Positions 8,930 through 17,026 of a stretch of 64,000 nucleotides of DNA are shown piece by piece; position 1 is the first letter of the stretch, and each line of letters starts with the position of its first letter. Origin of the DNA: Pseudopedobacter sp035496935 (GTDB lineage Bacteria > Bacteroidota > Bacteroidia > Sphingobacteriales > Sphingobacteriaceae). The notes beneath the pieces were generated by a model. It saw only the letters and a list, made by a program, of their open reading frames with translations. It searched no databases and was not told where the DNA came from. The stretch lies in the NCBI GenBank assembly GCA_035496935.1, contig DATJED010000024.1, positions 10,389-74,388 on the forward strand, in the 5' to 3' direction. A program made the position numbers and the translations under genes.

Positions 8930-9415
8930 GTGAGATTAATCCCGTTCCAGAACGAACATATCCAAACATTAATCAACTGGATTGTTGATGAAGATACGAT
9001 GCTGAAATTTGCGGGCATTGGTTTTACTTATCCGCTTACAGATAGACAGCTGAAAAATTATATCCACGAACATCCCGATCGTTTAATTTATTTAGCGGTT
9101 GATGATGAAACATCAAAACCTATCGCTTATGGAGAAATTATTCCTCAAGATAGTAATTCTGCAAGGTTAGGTCATTTAATCATCGGCGAAAGCCAACAAC
9201 GCGGTAAGGGTTTAGGACAAAACTTAATCCAGCTGCTAATTGATGAAGCAATGCTTAAACTTAAAGTAAAAACGATGGATTTATATTTATTGGGTGGTAA
9301 TGTAATAGCAGAAAAGTGTTACCTTAAATATGGTTTTCAATTTGTTGATAACGATTTCCAAATCAGCCACAAAGGAAAATCCTACGATATATTGAAAATG
9401 TCAATTGCTTTGTAA
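8930..9415 (+). CDS. GNAT-family N-acetyltransferase
   Basis: 161 residues with a GNAT fold: an N-terminal strand (MRLIPFQNEHIQTLINW), and the acetyl-CoA pyrophosphate loop in the stretch IGESQQRGKGLGQNLIQLLI (motif Q/RxxGxG/A), followed by the C-terminal YLKYGFQ. The start is GTG at 8930; no ATG is in frame nearby and the protein begins where GNAT domains usually do. Substrate unknown; closest in feel to small-molecule or ribosomal-protein acetyltransferases. Confidence 0.85.
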   Translation: MRLIPFQNEHIQTLINWIVDEDTMLKFAGIGFTYPLTDRQLKNYIHEHPDRLIYLAVDDETSKPIAYGEIIPQDSNSARLGHLIIGESQQRGKGLGQNLIQLLIDEAMLKLKVKTMDLYLLGGNVIAEKCYLKYGFQFVDNDFQISHKGKSYDILKMSIAL

Positions 9416-9478
9416 TAAATAAAAAATAAATCATCAAGATTCTCTAACAAACTAACCAACAACCACAAACTAAAAAAC

Positions 9479-10144
9479 ATGAACCCAAAACAATTAGTTG
9501 GCGAAGAAGCAACAACGTATATCAAAGACGGAATGGTGGTAGGCTTAGGTACCGGTTCAACCGCTTATTTTGCCATAATGAAGATTGGCGAGATGGTTAA
9601 AAACGGTCTGCAGATTAAAGGAGTTCCCACTTCAAAAGCAACTGAAGAATTGGCCAAATCCTTAAATATTCCTTTGTTGCCGATTAGTGAAGTTACAAAA
9701 ATTGACGTGACAATTGATGGGGCAGATGAATTTGACACCCGTAAAAACTTGATAAAGGGCGGCGGCGCCGCATTATTACGAGAAAAGATTATCGCCTCTG
9801 TAACCGATTTTTATGTGATTATTGCCGATGCCGCTAAAGGTTCCGAATATTTGGGCAGTTTTGCCGTTCCCGTTGAAATTACGCCTTTCGGTAAGGAGAT
9901 CACCATATTTCAGCTTAAAGCTTTAGGTTGCGAGCCTAAATTGCGTTTTAAAGATGGTGAACTGGTGGTGACAGATAATCAGAATTATATTGTTGATTGC
10001 AAATTCGATAAAATCGAAAAGCCGGAAGAGCTCTCGCAAAAAATGAATGAAATACCTGGAGTTGTGGAGAACGGTTTATTTGCAAATATGGCGAACGTAA
10101 TTATCAGCGAAGACGGAAAAGGGAGTACTGTTAAAATTAGTTAG
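9479..10144 (+). CDS. rpiA: Ribose-5-phosphate isomerase A
   Basis: Interconverts ribose 5-phosphate and ribulose 5-phosphate in the pentose phosphate pathway. The 221-residue length is typical, and all RpiA blocks are present: DGMVVGLGTGSTAYFAI, GVPTSKATEELA, DVTIDGADEFD (catalytic Asp/Glu), LIKGGGAALLREKI and GVVENGLFA. It ends 3 bp from the convergent stop of the phosphatase gene, with no terminator hairpin visible between them. Confidence 0.97.
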   Translation: MNPKQLVGEEATTYIKDGMVVGLGTGSTAYFAIMKIGEMVKNGLQIKGVPTSKATEELAKSLNIPLLPISEVTKIDVTIDGADEFDTRKNLIKGGGAALLREKIIASVTDFYVIIADAAKGSEYLGSFAVPVEITPFGKEITIFQLKALGCEPKLRFKDGELVVTDNQNYIVDCKFDKIEKPEELSQKMNEIPGVVENGLFANMANVIISEDGKGSTVKIS

Positions 10145-10147
10145 CCT

Positions 10148-10741
10148 TCAATTTTCGGCAGTGAGATTTAGAAAAGCAACGCTGTTTGTAGCTAATTCTT
10201 GCCTATAAATGAGCTTAGATACACTGCTGAAATCAATTTGTAGGTTATAAACCTTCTCAACCGGAAAATCTAGTACATAAGCGATAATTGAACGAATTAC
10301 GCCAGAATGTGTAACGATAACAATATTCTCTGCTGGAACTTCCGAAATAGTTTCTTCGTAAAAATCTATCGCTCTATCGTATAAATCGATAAAACGTTCT
10401 CCGTTTTTTATCTTGTAATTTACAAAATCGTCGTTCCAAGCATTTTTTTCTTTTACGGGAATTTCGCTCCATTCTTTCATCTCCCAATTACCAAAGTCTA
10501 GGTCAGAAAGTCGTTCGTCCTGCGTGAATTTATCATCGCTTAAATAACTTGCTAACTTGGTGCATCTTCTTAACGGACTACTGTAGTAAGCTGAATTATC
10601 ATTGAGTTTTAACCTATCTTTTATCCAGTCAAACTTTATTGTGAAATTTTCTTCCAATGGCATTTCAGATTTACCATAACAAAATTTGTTTGGATTATAA
10701 ACTTCGGGATGTCGAATCAAATAGATTTTTTTAGCGGGCAT
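10148..10741 (-). CDS. Histidine phosphatase family protein (alpha-ribazole-phosphatase-like)
   Basis: 197 residues of the phosphoglycerate-mutase superfamily. The catalytic motif is IRHPEV (usually RHGE), with the partner Arg in YYSSPLRRCTKLA, the acid residue in LSDLDFGNWEMKEWSEI and the second His in IVTHSGVIRSIIAY. The stretch CYGKSEMPL resembles CobC, which dephosphorylates alpha-ribazole phosphate, but no cobalamin gene is nearby, so the substrate stays open. A shared 11-bp leader motif (ACTTAGTGTAT on the minus strand, 10786-10776) lies 35 bp upstream. Confidence 0.82.
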   Translation of the reverse strand: MPAKKIYLIRHPEVYNPNKFCYGKSEMPLEENFTIKFDWIKDRLKLNDNSAYYSSPLRRCTKLASYLSDDKFTQDERLSDLDFGNWEMKEWSEIPVKEKNAWNDDFVNYKIKNGERFIDLYDRAIDFYEETISEVPAENIVIVTHSGVIRSIIAYVLDFPVEKVYNLQIDFSSVSKLIYRQELATNSVAFLNLTAEN

Positions 10742-11253
10742 TTTAAAATTTATGATTAAGATTTATTAAGATAAAATACACTAAGTTGTTTTGTTAGAAT
10801 GTTGGGTAACTATATTTTTAAATTCTGTTGGTCTTTAACAGTGACAATGGCTACACTTATTTTTCTTTTCTGAAATCTCATTAGGGGAGTGGTTGAAATT
10901 TATCGTCGTCCTATTTTGCTTTGTTAAATTCCAATCCTTTCCTTAATAAATTCTAAACTATTTAATCCTTTTTAAAAAGACTTAATTTATTTTTCAGATT
11001 TTGGCTTAAACCTGTTTTTTAGCCTTGACTTCCTATAAATTTTGTGGTTTTTAGCGACAGAATAATGTTTTGTTTAAGTATATAACTTGCTGTTGATCTT
11101 TAATTTGATAGTTTCCATGTAAACTTTCTGTTTTGTTTTCTGTATTTACTGTTTTTATTAAAGTTGTTAAATTACAGAATAAAGTTTTGTTTATTGATTT
11201 TTAAATATTTAAATATCTGTATTTTAAATATTTATAATATTAAATTTAAACTT
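10742..11253. other. AT-rich intergenic region without a gene
   Basis: About 510 bp with very high A+T and no credible ORF on either strand. The 3' end holds AT palindromes around AAATATTTAAATAT (11200-11250). The only other thing noted is the leader motif at 10776-10786. It could hold an uncharacterised small RNA, but I see no conserved structure or clear terminator. Confidence 0.5.
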
Positions 11254-11499
11254 TTAGTTGTGTCTGTTGTACGCATTTAAAAACTCTACCCGCATCAGCT
11301 TAAAATTGTCAACAACAGACTTTATAAATGTTTTATCTATAATTTCGAACACGCCATCTACGCCGTTTAAAATGTCCATCTCTGCCAATTTGTAGGTCTG
11401 TTCAATTGCGCCCTGCTCAAACTTGATGATGTATTTATTGTTCATTGAAAAAATAGTGATTTTGCAATCAGGGTGTGGTAATTCTGCAACGACTCTCAT
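11254..11499 (-). CDS. Small conserved hypothetical protein
   Basis: 81 residues, starting MRVVAELPHPDCKITIF and containing NNKYIIKFEQGAIEQTYKL. This kind of short protein looks like a family I associate with Bacteroidota genomes, but I know no function. The ATG is preceded at 17 bp by the leader motif ACTTAGTGTAT, here inside a perfect ACACTAAGTGT palindrome (11518-11528). No signal peptide or membrane segment. Confidence 0.6.
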   Translation of the reverse strand: MRVVAELPHPDCKITIFSMNNKYIIKFEQGAIEQTYKLAEMDILNGVDGVFEIIDKTFIKSVVDNFKLMRVEFLNAYNRHN

Positions 11500-11539
11500 A
11501 ATTTTTTTATTTTAAATACACTAAGTGTTTTTTATTCGG

Positions 11540-12232
11540 CTATTTTTTGTTGTGAATTTGTGTCTTGAAAAGGTTCCCGCTGACTTCGATTATAATGAAT
11601 CTTGCAAAAAGCTCTTCGCTATACCAGTTTTCGTCGCGGGTTAATTTTACAACTTTAGCATGTTCGGCATCTTTGTAAGCAAAGGCAACAACATCTTCTA
11701 CGCTATCCCAAATAGAAAATGTAGCCTGCATAAAAAAAGGAGCTTCGCCAATTCCTATTGAGCTAACAAAACCCTTCGTTTTGTTCATAATTGATGCAAC
11801 TGGCGGAACGTTTTTCCAGAAGTTTTTTAATCGGTTTATACGAATTGTTGCCCGTGTAAGTACGGCAACTTTACCTTCGGGCTGTTTAATTCTTGGATTG
11901 CCGAAGGGTTCCTTTCCGCTCCATTTTCCATGGGCGCTCGTAGGTTCTAGTAGAATGTAAGATTGCTCGTTACAGAACCATTTCCACCATTTGGCAATAA
12001 ATGAATTTTTGTGGAACTCTTCAAAATCGGCTTTGTTTTGCCAAACGGCCAATAAGCCCCATTGCCTAAAATCTGGGTTGACATCGAAAGTGCCGTTTTT
12101 GCCACAACCTAAAAGTTTCCAAAAGTTACATTTTGTGTTGAAATAAAGCGGCAACCTGTGTATTGCCATAGCTATAAAAGCCAAAGGCACAAACATTTTA
12201 GGATATCTTACTAAAGTTATAGAAACAAGCAT
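11540..12232 (-). CDS. CrtA-like (spheroidene monooxygenase-like) protein
   Basis: 230 residues resembling the spheroidene monooxygenase/DUF3291-like family: a conserved GLLAVWQNKADFEEF stretch and a C-terminal block ATFSIWDSVEDVVAFAYK...HAKVVKLTR...WYSEELFARF. In purple bacteria CrtA oxidises carotenoids using heme, but Bacteroidota homologues are uncharacterised and no carotenoid gene is in view. A short hydrophobic N-terminal stretch (VPLAFIAMAIH) is not a clear signal. Function is a family inference only. Confidence 0.7.
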   Translation of the reverse strand: MLVSITLVRYPKMFVPLAFIAMAIHRLPLYFNTKCNFWKLLGCGKNGTFDVNPDFRQWGLLAVWQNKADFEEFHKNSFIAKWWKWFCNEQSYILLEPTSAHGKWSGKEPFGNPRIKQPEGKVAVLTRATIRINRLKNFWKNVPPVASIMNKTKGFVSSIGIGEAPFFMQATFSIWDSVEDVVAFAYKDAEHAKVVKLTRDENWYSEELFARFIIIEVSGNLFKTQIHNKK

Positions 12233-12411
12233 TTAGGCCAATTTCGTTAATTTAATGCTTTGCTTTAAATAAGGTGGATAAATAGCTAAATGTGGATATG
12301 TCTTATAATGATAGAAGAATTGATTTTTGAATGAGTGAAGGGTGGGGTGATAGAATAAAAGGTGGAATAATATGGGCAATGGAAGAGTAGAATTATTTCG
12401 TATTTCCGCAA

Positions 12412-12987
12412 TTAAAGTCCGGTATTGTTCCTGAACATTTTTATTGCGATAGCTAATAAAATGATTCCAAAAGCTTTTCTAAGGATATTTAAACCAACAG
12501 GACCGAATAGTTTTTCCAGACGTAGGGAGTTTTTTAAAACAGCGTAAACAAATGCAAGGTTTATAAAAATTCCGATTACAATATTAACAGTGGCGTATTC
12601 AGCTTTTAGGGATAAAAGCGTAGTCATTGTGCCTGCGCCAGCAATTAACGGAAAAGCCAACGGAACTATTGAGATGGTTTCGGGTATTTCTTCCCTAAAA
12701 AAGTTGATGCCCAAAACCATTTCCATGGCGATAATAAAGATAACGATGGAACCCGCTATGGCAAAGGAAGAAATATCTAAGCCGATGATCTGTAGCAATC
12801 CCTCGCCTAAAAACAAAAAGAGCAACATTAATAGCAATGATACCAAAGTTGCCTTTTCTGATTGTATATGCCCACCGGCTTTTCGCCTTAAATCGATAAT
12901 AACCGGAATTGAGCCTAAAATATCAATAATGGCGAACAGAACCATCGAAACAGAAAGAATTTCCTTAAAGTTCAGTTTATCTACCAT
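12412..12987 (-). CDS. MarC-family inner-membrane protein
   Basis: 191 residues, almost wholly hydrophobic, with about six membrane helices. It has MarC-family features: an early helix with FAIIDILGSIPVI, the central SIVPLAFPLIAGAGTMTTLLSL and the last-helix VGLNILRKAFGIILLAIAIKM. MarC proteins were once linked to multidrug resistance, but their transport role is not established. Separated by 30 bp from the hydrolase gene upstream on the same strand, so co-transcription is possible. Confidence 0.88.
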   Translation of the reverse strand: MVDKLNFKEILSVSMVLFAIIDILGSIPVIIDLRRKAGGHIQSEKATLVSLLLMLLFLFLGEGLLQIIGLDISSFAIAGSIVIFIIAMEMVLGINFFREEIPETISIVPLAFPLIAGAGTMTTLLSLKAEYATVNIVIGIFINLAFVYAVLKNSLRLEKLFGPVGLNILRKAFGIILLAIAIKMFRNNTGL

Positions 12988-13017
12988 TATTGATATCCGG
13001 TTAAAATTAAAAATTGG

Positions 13018-13770
13018 CTAACCTAATTTTGTTGCTTTTAGCCAAGCATCGGCCATTAGTTTTGCGCCGGGCAAACTTGGATGAACGCCGTCCGCTGTCC
13101 AGTAGCTACCAGGAGCGCTTTTTAAAGCTTCATTAAAAACATCCTGATAAGGAATGAAAACAGCATTAAATTCTTTTGCGATTCTTTTTGCGGCGGCCCG
13201 GTATTCATCAAACTCCGGATACCAAGAATTGTCTACCGCTTTCACATCTTTTAGTGCAAAAGGTTCGCCAATTACCAGTTTTACATCAGGTAATTTTTTT
13301 AGCGTTCTTTCCAATAATGCTTTAAAATCGTTCTCGTAAACGGTTACGGTACCATTGTATTTTCCGTTGTGTTTGTGCCAATAATCATTTACACCTATTA
13401 AGATACTTAAAACATTCGGATTTAAATCTAAACAGTCTTTGTCCCATCTATCAGCAAGTTGATAAACCTTATTACCACTTATTCCTTTATTATATATCTT
13501 GATATTTTCGGAAGCGTGGTTTGCCAGTAATGATGCCGAAGCATGCAATGCGTAGCCATATCCTAAATTGTCCACTGCATTGTAGCTACTGCTCTCTTTT
13601 TTCCGACCTGCATCTGTAATAGAATCACCCTGGAAAAGGATTGTATCGTTTGAATTGAGTTTTAATTTTGAACTTGTTTGTGGCATTGCTGCACTAACAA
13701 TCTCGGGTAAACTTATCGCCAAGGCGGTCGTAAGTGCGCTTGTTTTTAAAAAATCTCTGCGTTTAATCAT
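13018..13770 (-). CDS. Exported SGNH/GDSL-family lipase or esterase
   Basis: About 250 residues from the ATG at 13770. A longer frame opens at 13845, but the 13770 start gives a proper export signal with a twin-arginine motif (KRRDFLKTSAL) and a hydrophobic core ending SAA. The catalytic domain shows block I FQGDSITDAGR (nucleophile Ser), block III-like GISGN, block III/N GVNDYWH and block V DGVHPSLPGA (Asp and His). Family members deacylate carbohydrates or lipids; the exact substrate cannot be told. Confidence 0.88.
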   Translation of the reverse strand: MIKRRDFLKTSALTTALAISLPEIVSAAMPQTSSKLKLNSNDTILFQGDSITDAGRKKESSSYNAVDNLGYGYALHASASLLANHASENIKIYNKGISGNKVYQLADRWDKDCLDLNPNVLSILIGVNDYWHKHNGKYNGTVTVYENDFKALLERTLKKLPDVKLVIGEPFALKDVKAVDNSWYPEFDEYRAAAKRIAKEFNAVFIPYQDVFNEALKSAPGSYWTADGVHPSLPGAKLMADAWLKATKLG

Positions 13771-14002
13771 TTTTTGTTGGTTATTGATTGCTTTAAATTT
13801 ATTAAAATAATTAGCAATCGCAAAGGTTGAAGCTTGCTTTAGCAAAGTGATTTGGTGTCAAATTTAAGATAGATTTAGTTTTAGCTATTGTAGGCAGTGA
13901 GCTCAGGGATTTTAAATCAATATCAATGTAAAAAAAATGAGCCTGTTTGTAGCATATTAACGATTTAGTTCGTTATTAAGTAAGACACGAAAAATAAAAA
14001 CA

Positions 14003-14725
14003 ATGGAAAATTTAAAATTGAAACTTATGAAAAATTTAAAGCAGAAACACATTGGGCTGTTGGCGGTTATATTAGCGGTGTTTTCTTTAAGCTCTTGCTT
14101 AAAAAACGACAATAATAATGTTACACCTAATTACGCTTGGTTGTCTGTGATAAATGCTTCTCCAAATCTAGAAAAATTTGATTTTGTTATTGATAATCAA
14201 TTGGTTAATAACGATTCGTTTGCATTTACAGAGCGTTTGCCATACTTCAATATCTTTACTGGATCAAGGAGAATCGGCATTTATAAAGATGAAACAACCG
14301 ATAGCTTAAAAACCGGAACGCTGATAGCAAAACCGGGTGAAATTTACTCATTATATGTGGTAGGATTGGCACCGAATCAGGAATTTTTAACGATAACAGA
14401 TTCTTTAGAAACGCCAACCACAGGAAAAGCGAGAGTAAGATTTTTGAATTTAAGCGTTAATGCGCCGGCATTAAAACTTAACTACGGCGTAGATTCAACT
14501 TTGGTCAATAGCGTTGCTTACAAAGGCCATTCGGATTTTGTGGAAATCCCTGGAGGAAAAAAATACAACTTTAGCGTTGCTACCGCTACAGGCACTGGAA
14601 ATACCGCAACCGAAAGTAACGTACTTATTGAAAGCGGAAAGATTTACACTGTTTGGGCAAAAGGCGTTTATGATAATACTACGGTTGACAGTTTAAAATT
14701 AGGAGTTAAAATTCAAGCGAATTAA
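14003..14725 (+). CDS. DUF4397-type surface lipoprotein
   Basis: 240 residues with a lipoprotein signal (LLAVILAVFSLSSC) and a body of the DUF4397 type: AWLSVINASPNLEKFDFVIDNQLV, YFNIFTGSRRIGIY, then a second half ARVRFLNLSVNAPALKL and IYTVWAKGVYD. These proteins are repeats of a small beta domain of unknown function. Two in-frame starts are possible (14003 and 14027); the two short segments MENLKLKL and MKNLKQKH look alike, and the second start gives the better signal length. A strong terminator follows. Confidence 0.8.
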   Translation: MENLKLKLMKNLKQKHIGLLAVILAVFSLSSCLKNDNNNVTPNYAWLSVINASPNLEKFDFVIDNQLVNNDSFAFTERLPYFNIFTGSRRIGIYKDETTDSLKTGTLIAKPGEIYSLYVVGLAPNQEFLTITDSLETPTTGKARVRFLNLSVNAPALKLNYGVDSTLVNSVAYKGHSDFVEIPGGKKYNFSVATATGTGNTATESNVLIESGKIYTVWAKGVYDNTTVDSLKLGVKIQAN

Positions 14726-14751
14726 GCTTTAGAACCAAACGTAACCAAAAA

Positions 14752-14789
14752 CGGGTCATCAAAACATTTTTTGATGACCCGTTTTTATT
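14752..14789 (+). terminator. Intrinsic terminator after the DUF4397 gene
   Basis: Perfect stem CGGGTCATCAAAA / TTTTGATGACCCG with a short loop, followed by TTTTTATTT. Confidence 0.88.
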
Positions 14790-14798
14790 TTATTATAA

Positions 14799-14957
14799 GA
14801 GCCTGTTTAAAATTTATCTAATAATTTGTTTATGCTTCTTTTTGGCTACAAATTCGTTGAATTTTTCGAGATAGCTTCCGGCTATCTCTACAAAATTCGC
14901 CTCTTTTCGCTCAAAAATAAACTATAACATTTTTACAACATAAATTTAAACAGGCTC
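14799..14957. mobile_element. MITE-like element, 159 bp, TAA-flanked
   Basis: Terminal inverted repeats GAGCCTGTTTAAAATTTA and TAAATTTAAACAGGCTC match except for a one-base gap. Both ends are bordered by TAA (14796-14798 and 14958-14960), as expected for a 3-bp target duplication. Inside is a smaller hairpin GAGATAGC/GCTATCTC (14868-14888) and no ORF. It sits between the DUF4397 terminator and the convergent kinase gene. The ends resemble IS5-group termini by memory only; no transposase is present. Confidence 0.7.
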
Positions 14958-14968
14958 TAAGCTAACAA

Positions 14969-15826
14969 TTATTTTTTTTTATAATTTTCTTCGTGGAACT
15001 TTACTAAATCATCAATTGGAGAGCGCATGATTTTGCCCATTTTCATCCCGTACTCGGTAGCTACTTCTTCTAAAATATTTCTGAAGTTATAGGCTACAGA
15101 CCCTATACAGTTAAATTCTAGTTCTTTGTAATTTGGATAATGACTCACCAAATTTTTAAAGAAATCTTCGAAAGAAGTTTTTACCAAATTTCTTGAATAT
15201 TCTAGATTTGCGGTAATATCATAAACAAACTTGCTAAAACTTGCACAAAATCTGTTTGGCAAAGGCTTGGTATAAACTGCCTCCAAAATATCATCTGGTG
15301 TAAGTTTAAACGTTTCCCAAAAAGAGTCTCTTACATTTTTAGGCATGTATCCCCTTATATAATCGCCCAGTAATTTTTTGCCTATATGACAGCCACTTCC
15401 TTCGTCGCCTAAAATAAAAGCTAAGGAATCTATGCTCATCTCAATCCCTTCACCATCGTATATACAGCTATTTGTGCCGGTGCCTAAAATGGCGGCGAAA
15501 CCCCGCTTATTGCCCAACAATGCTCTGGAAGCTGCCATTAAATCGTGGTCAACTTCAATTTCAGCTTTGGGAAAAATTGCTTGCATTGCGTTTTCTACAA
15601 TCTCGGCTTTTTCATCGTTATGTACGCCGGCGCCGTAGTAATGCACTTCTTTTATTTTAGCTACGGGAAGATCCGATGGCATGTTCTTTTTCATCGAAGC
15701 TATGATGTATTCTGTGTCAGAAAAATAAGGATTATATCCTTCTGTGTGGAACATCACCTTTTTTCCATCGTCCTGGATTAATGTCCAGCTGGTTTTTGTT
15801 GATCCCCCGTCTGCAATTAGTATCAT
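14969..15826 (-). CDS. BadF/BcrA-type ATPase, N-acetylglucosamine-kinase-like
   Basis: 285 residues of the ASKHA kinase fold: phosphate-1 motif LIADGGSTKTSWTLI at the N-terminus, GAGVHNDEK, and the phosphate-2 region AILGTGTNSCIYDG with LGDEGSGCHIGKKLLGDYIRGYMP. This arrangement is found in GlcNAc/glucosamine kinases of Bacteroidota, which would phosphorylate amino sugars from cell-wall turnover. The promoter upstream is clear (see the regulatory entry at 15866-15907), so it is probably an independent transcript. Confidence 0.85.
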   Translation of the reverse strand: MILIADGGSTKTSWTLIQDDGKKVMFHTEGYNPYFSDTEYIIASMKKNMPSDLPVAKIKEVHYYGAGVHNDEKAEIVENAMQAIFPKAEIEVDHDLMAASRALLGNKRGFAAILGTGTNSCIYDGEGIEMSIDSLAFILGDEGSGCHIGKKLLGDYIRGYMPKNVRDSFWETFKLTPDDILEAVYTKPLPNRFCASFSKFVYDITANLEYSRNLVKTSFEDFFKNLVSHYPNYKELEFNCIGSVAYNFRNILEEVATEYGMKMGKIMRSPIDDLVKFHEENYKKK

Positions 15827-15865
15827 TATAATTTTAATTAGTTGGTTTAATTTTAGTTTTGGCTA

Positions 15866-15907
15866 CAAAATTACTAAAATTTACTTATTGTACAATATAC
15901 ACTAAGT
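15866..15907 (-). promoter_or_regulatory. Promoter with overlapping palindrome upstream of the kinase gene
   Basis: On the minus strand TTG (15895-15893), a 19-bp spacer and TAATTTTG (15873-15866) match the Bacteroidota promoter consensus. A palindrome, ACTTAGTGTA / TACAATAAGT with a 5-base spacer (15907-15883, 9 of 10 positions symmetric), covers the -33 element, as a repressor site would. Half of it (ACTTAGTGTAT) recurs upstream of two other minus-strand genes. Confidence 0.6.
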
Positions 15908-15935
15908 TGGTTTTGAATTTTCTTTTTTTTAGATT

Positions 15936-16925
15936 TTATGGTTTGTAAAAGCATTGCGAAAGTCCTTTTTCAAGCACTTCACGCTTTAAGTTTTTGCCTA
16001 TAAAAACCAATTTTGTTTGCCTTAATTCATCTTCTGTCCAATCGTCTCCATCCGTAAATACCGGAGTACCTTTTACAGATTGAATAATCAATTTCCTGTT
16101 TAAACCCTCGATGTACAAAATGCCTTTTATTCTGTAAAACCAAGCGCCTTGTATCGCCAACATTACGGTAAAGTAATGCCTTAACTTTATCAGATCAAAA
16201 CTTTGCGGAAACACAAAACTTTGCGATACAATATCATGATGTTTTCCTTCTGTTGGGATATTAAAAATATTATCCCTATTTAAATTTGAAAAACCGAGTT
16301 TAAACGTTGTTTTCTTTTTATTGTAAGCCTCTAAATTCAATATTTGGGCAGTTTTTACCTTTGCATAATCGGTAAACTCGAAACTTGCAAGCGGGTTTAT
16401 TTTTTTAATTGTTTCGTCAACTTTTTTTAGTTCTTCGGCTGAGGTATCACCTGCTTTGTTGAAAATAATGTGGTCTGCATATAAAACCTGTTTTGCGGCT
16501 TCGTTTTCCGTAACGATGACATCCAACACATTTTGCGCATCTATTAAACAAACAGTTCCGTCAAGTTTAAAGGCTGTTTGCACATTATAATCTGTTAAAA
16601 AAATGGATGCAACGGCAGAAGGATCCGCAATTCCGGTAGTTTCTATAATTAAATGGTCGTAATCATAACTGCCAATTACCAGTTTATTAAGCACTTCAAA
16701 TAAATCGCCATTTAAAGAACAGCAAATACATCCGTTAGATAGCTCAAAAATATTTTCATCTGTTTTTATCACCAGTTCGCTGTCGATATTTATTTCGCCA
16801 AACTCATTTTCGATGATGGCAAACTTAACTTCAGGATTTTCTTTAATGATATGGTTGAGAAGCGTTGTTTTTCCAGCTCCTAAAAAGCCGGTGAGAATGG
16901 TTACGGGAACTGATTTTATAGACAT
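15936..16925 (-). CDS. COG0523 (CobW/G3E) GTPase, putative metallochaperone
   Basis: 329 residues. Walker A GFLGAGKTT (13-21), the metal-binding CxCC motif (Cys66, Cys68, Cys69 in GCICCS), the Walker B/G3 region IIETTGIADP and an NKxD-like FNKAGD form the G3E GTPase domain. The CobW C-terminal domain follows (about 225-325). These proteins deliver zinc or other metals to target enzymes. No zinc-regulated partner lies next to it, so the metal is unknown. Confidence 0.9.
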   Translation of the reverse strand: MSIKSVPVTILTGFLGAGKTTLLNHIIKENPEVKFAIIENEFGEINIDSELVIKTDENIFELSNGCICCSLNGDLFEVLNKLVIGSYDYDHLIIETTGIADPSAVASIFLTDYNVQTAFKLDGTVCLIDAQNVLDVIVTENEAAKQVLYADHIIFNKAGDTSAEELKKVDETIKKINPLASFEFTDYAKVKTAQILNLEAYNKKKTTFKLGFSNLNRDNIFNIPTEGKHHDIVSQSFVFPQSFDLIKLRHYFTVMLAIQGAWFYRIKGILYIEGLNRKLIIQSVKGTPVFTDGDDWTEDELRQTKLVFIGKNLKREVLEKGLSQCFYKP

Positions 16926-17026
16926 TTGTGGTAAAGATAAGACCTTTTTATCCTTAATTTATAAAATCAATGTCTGAAAACCGGAAACTATTGGAATATT
17001 ATTAACGGAGTATGCAGGTGAGAAAA

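Noticed and set aside
12590..13021. 143-codon frame antisense to the MarC-family gene
   Set aside because: Composition is that of a reversed membrane gene; the minus-strand MarC reading explains the DNA fully.
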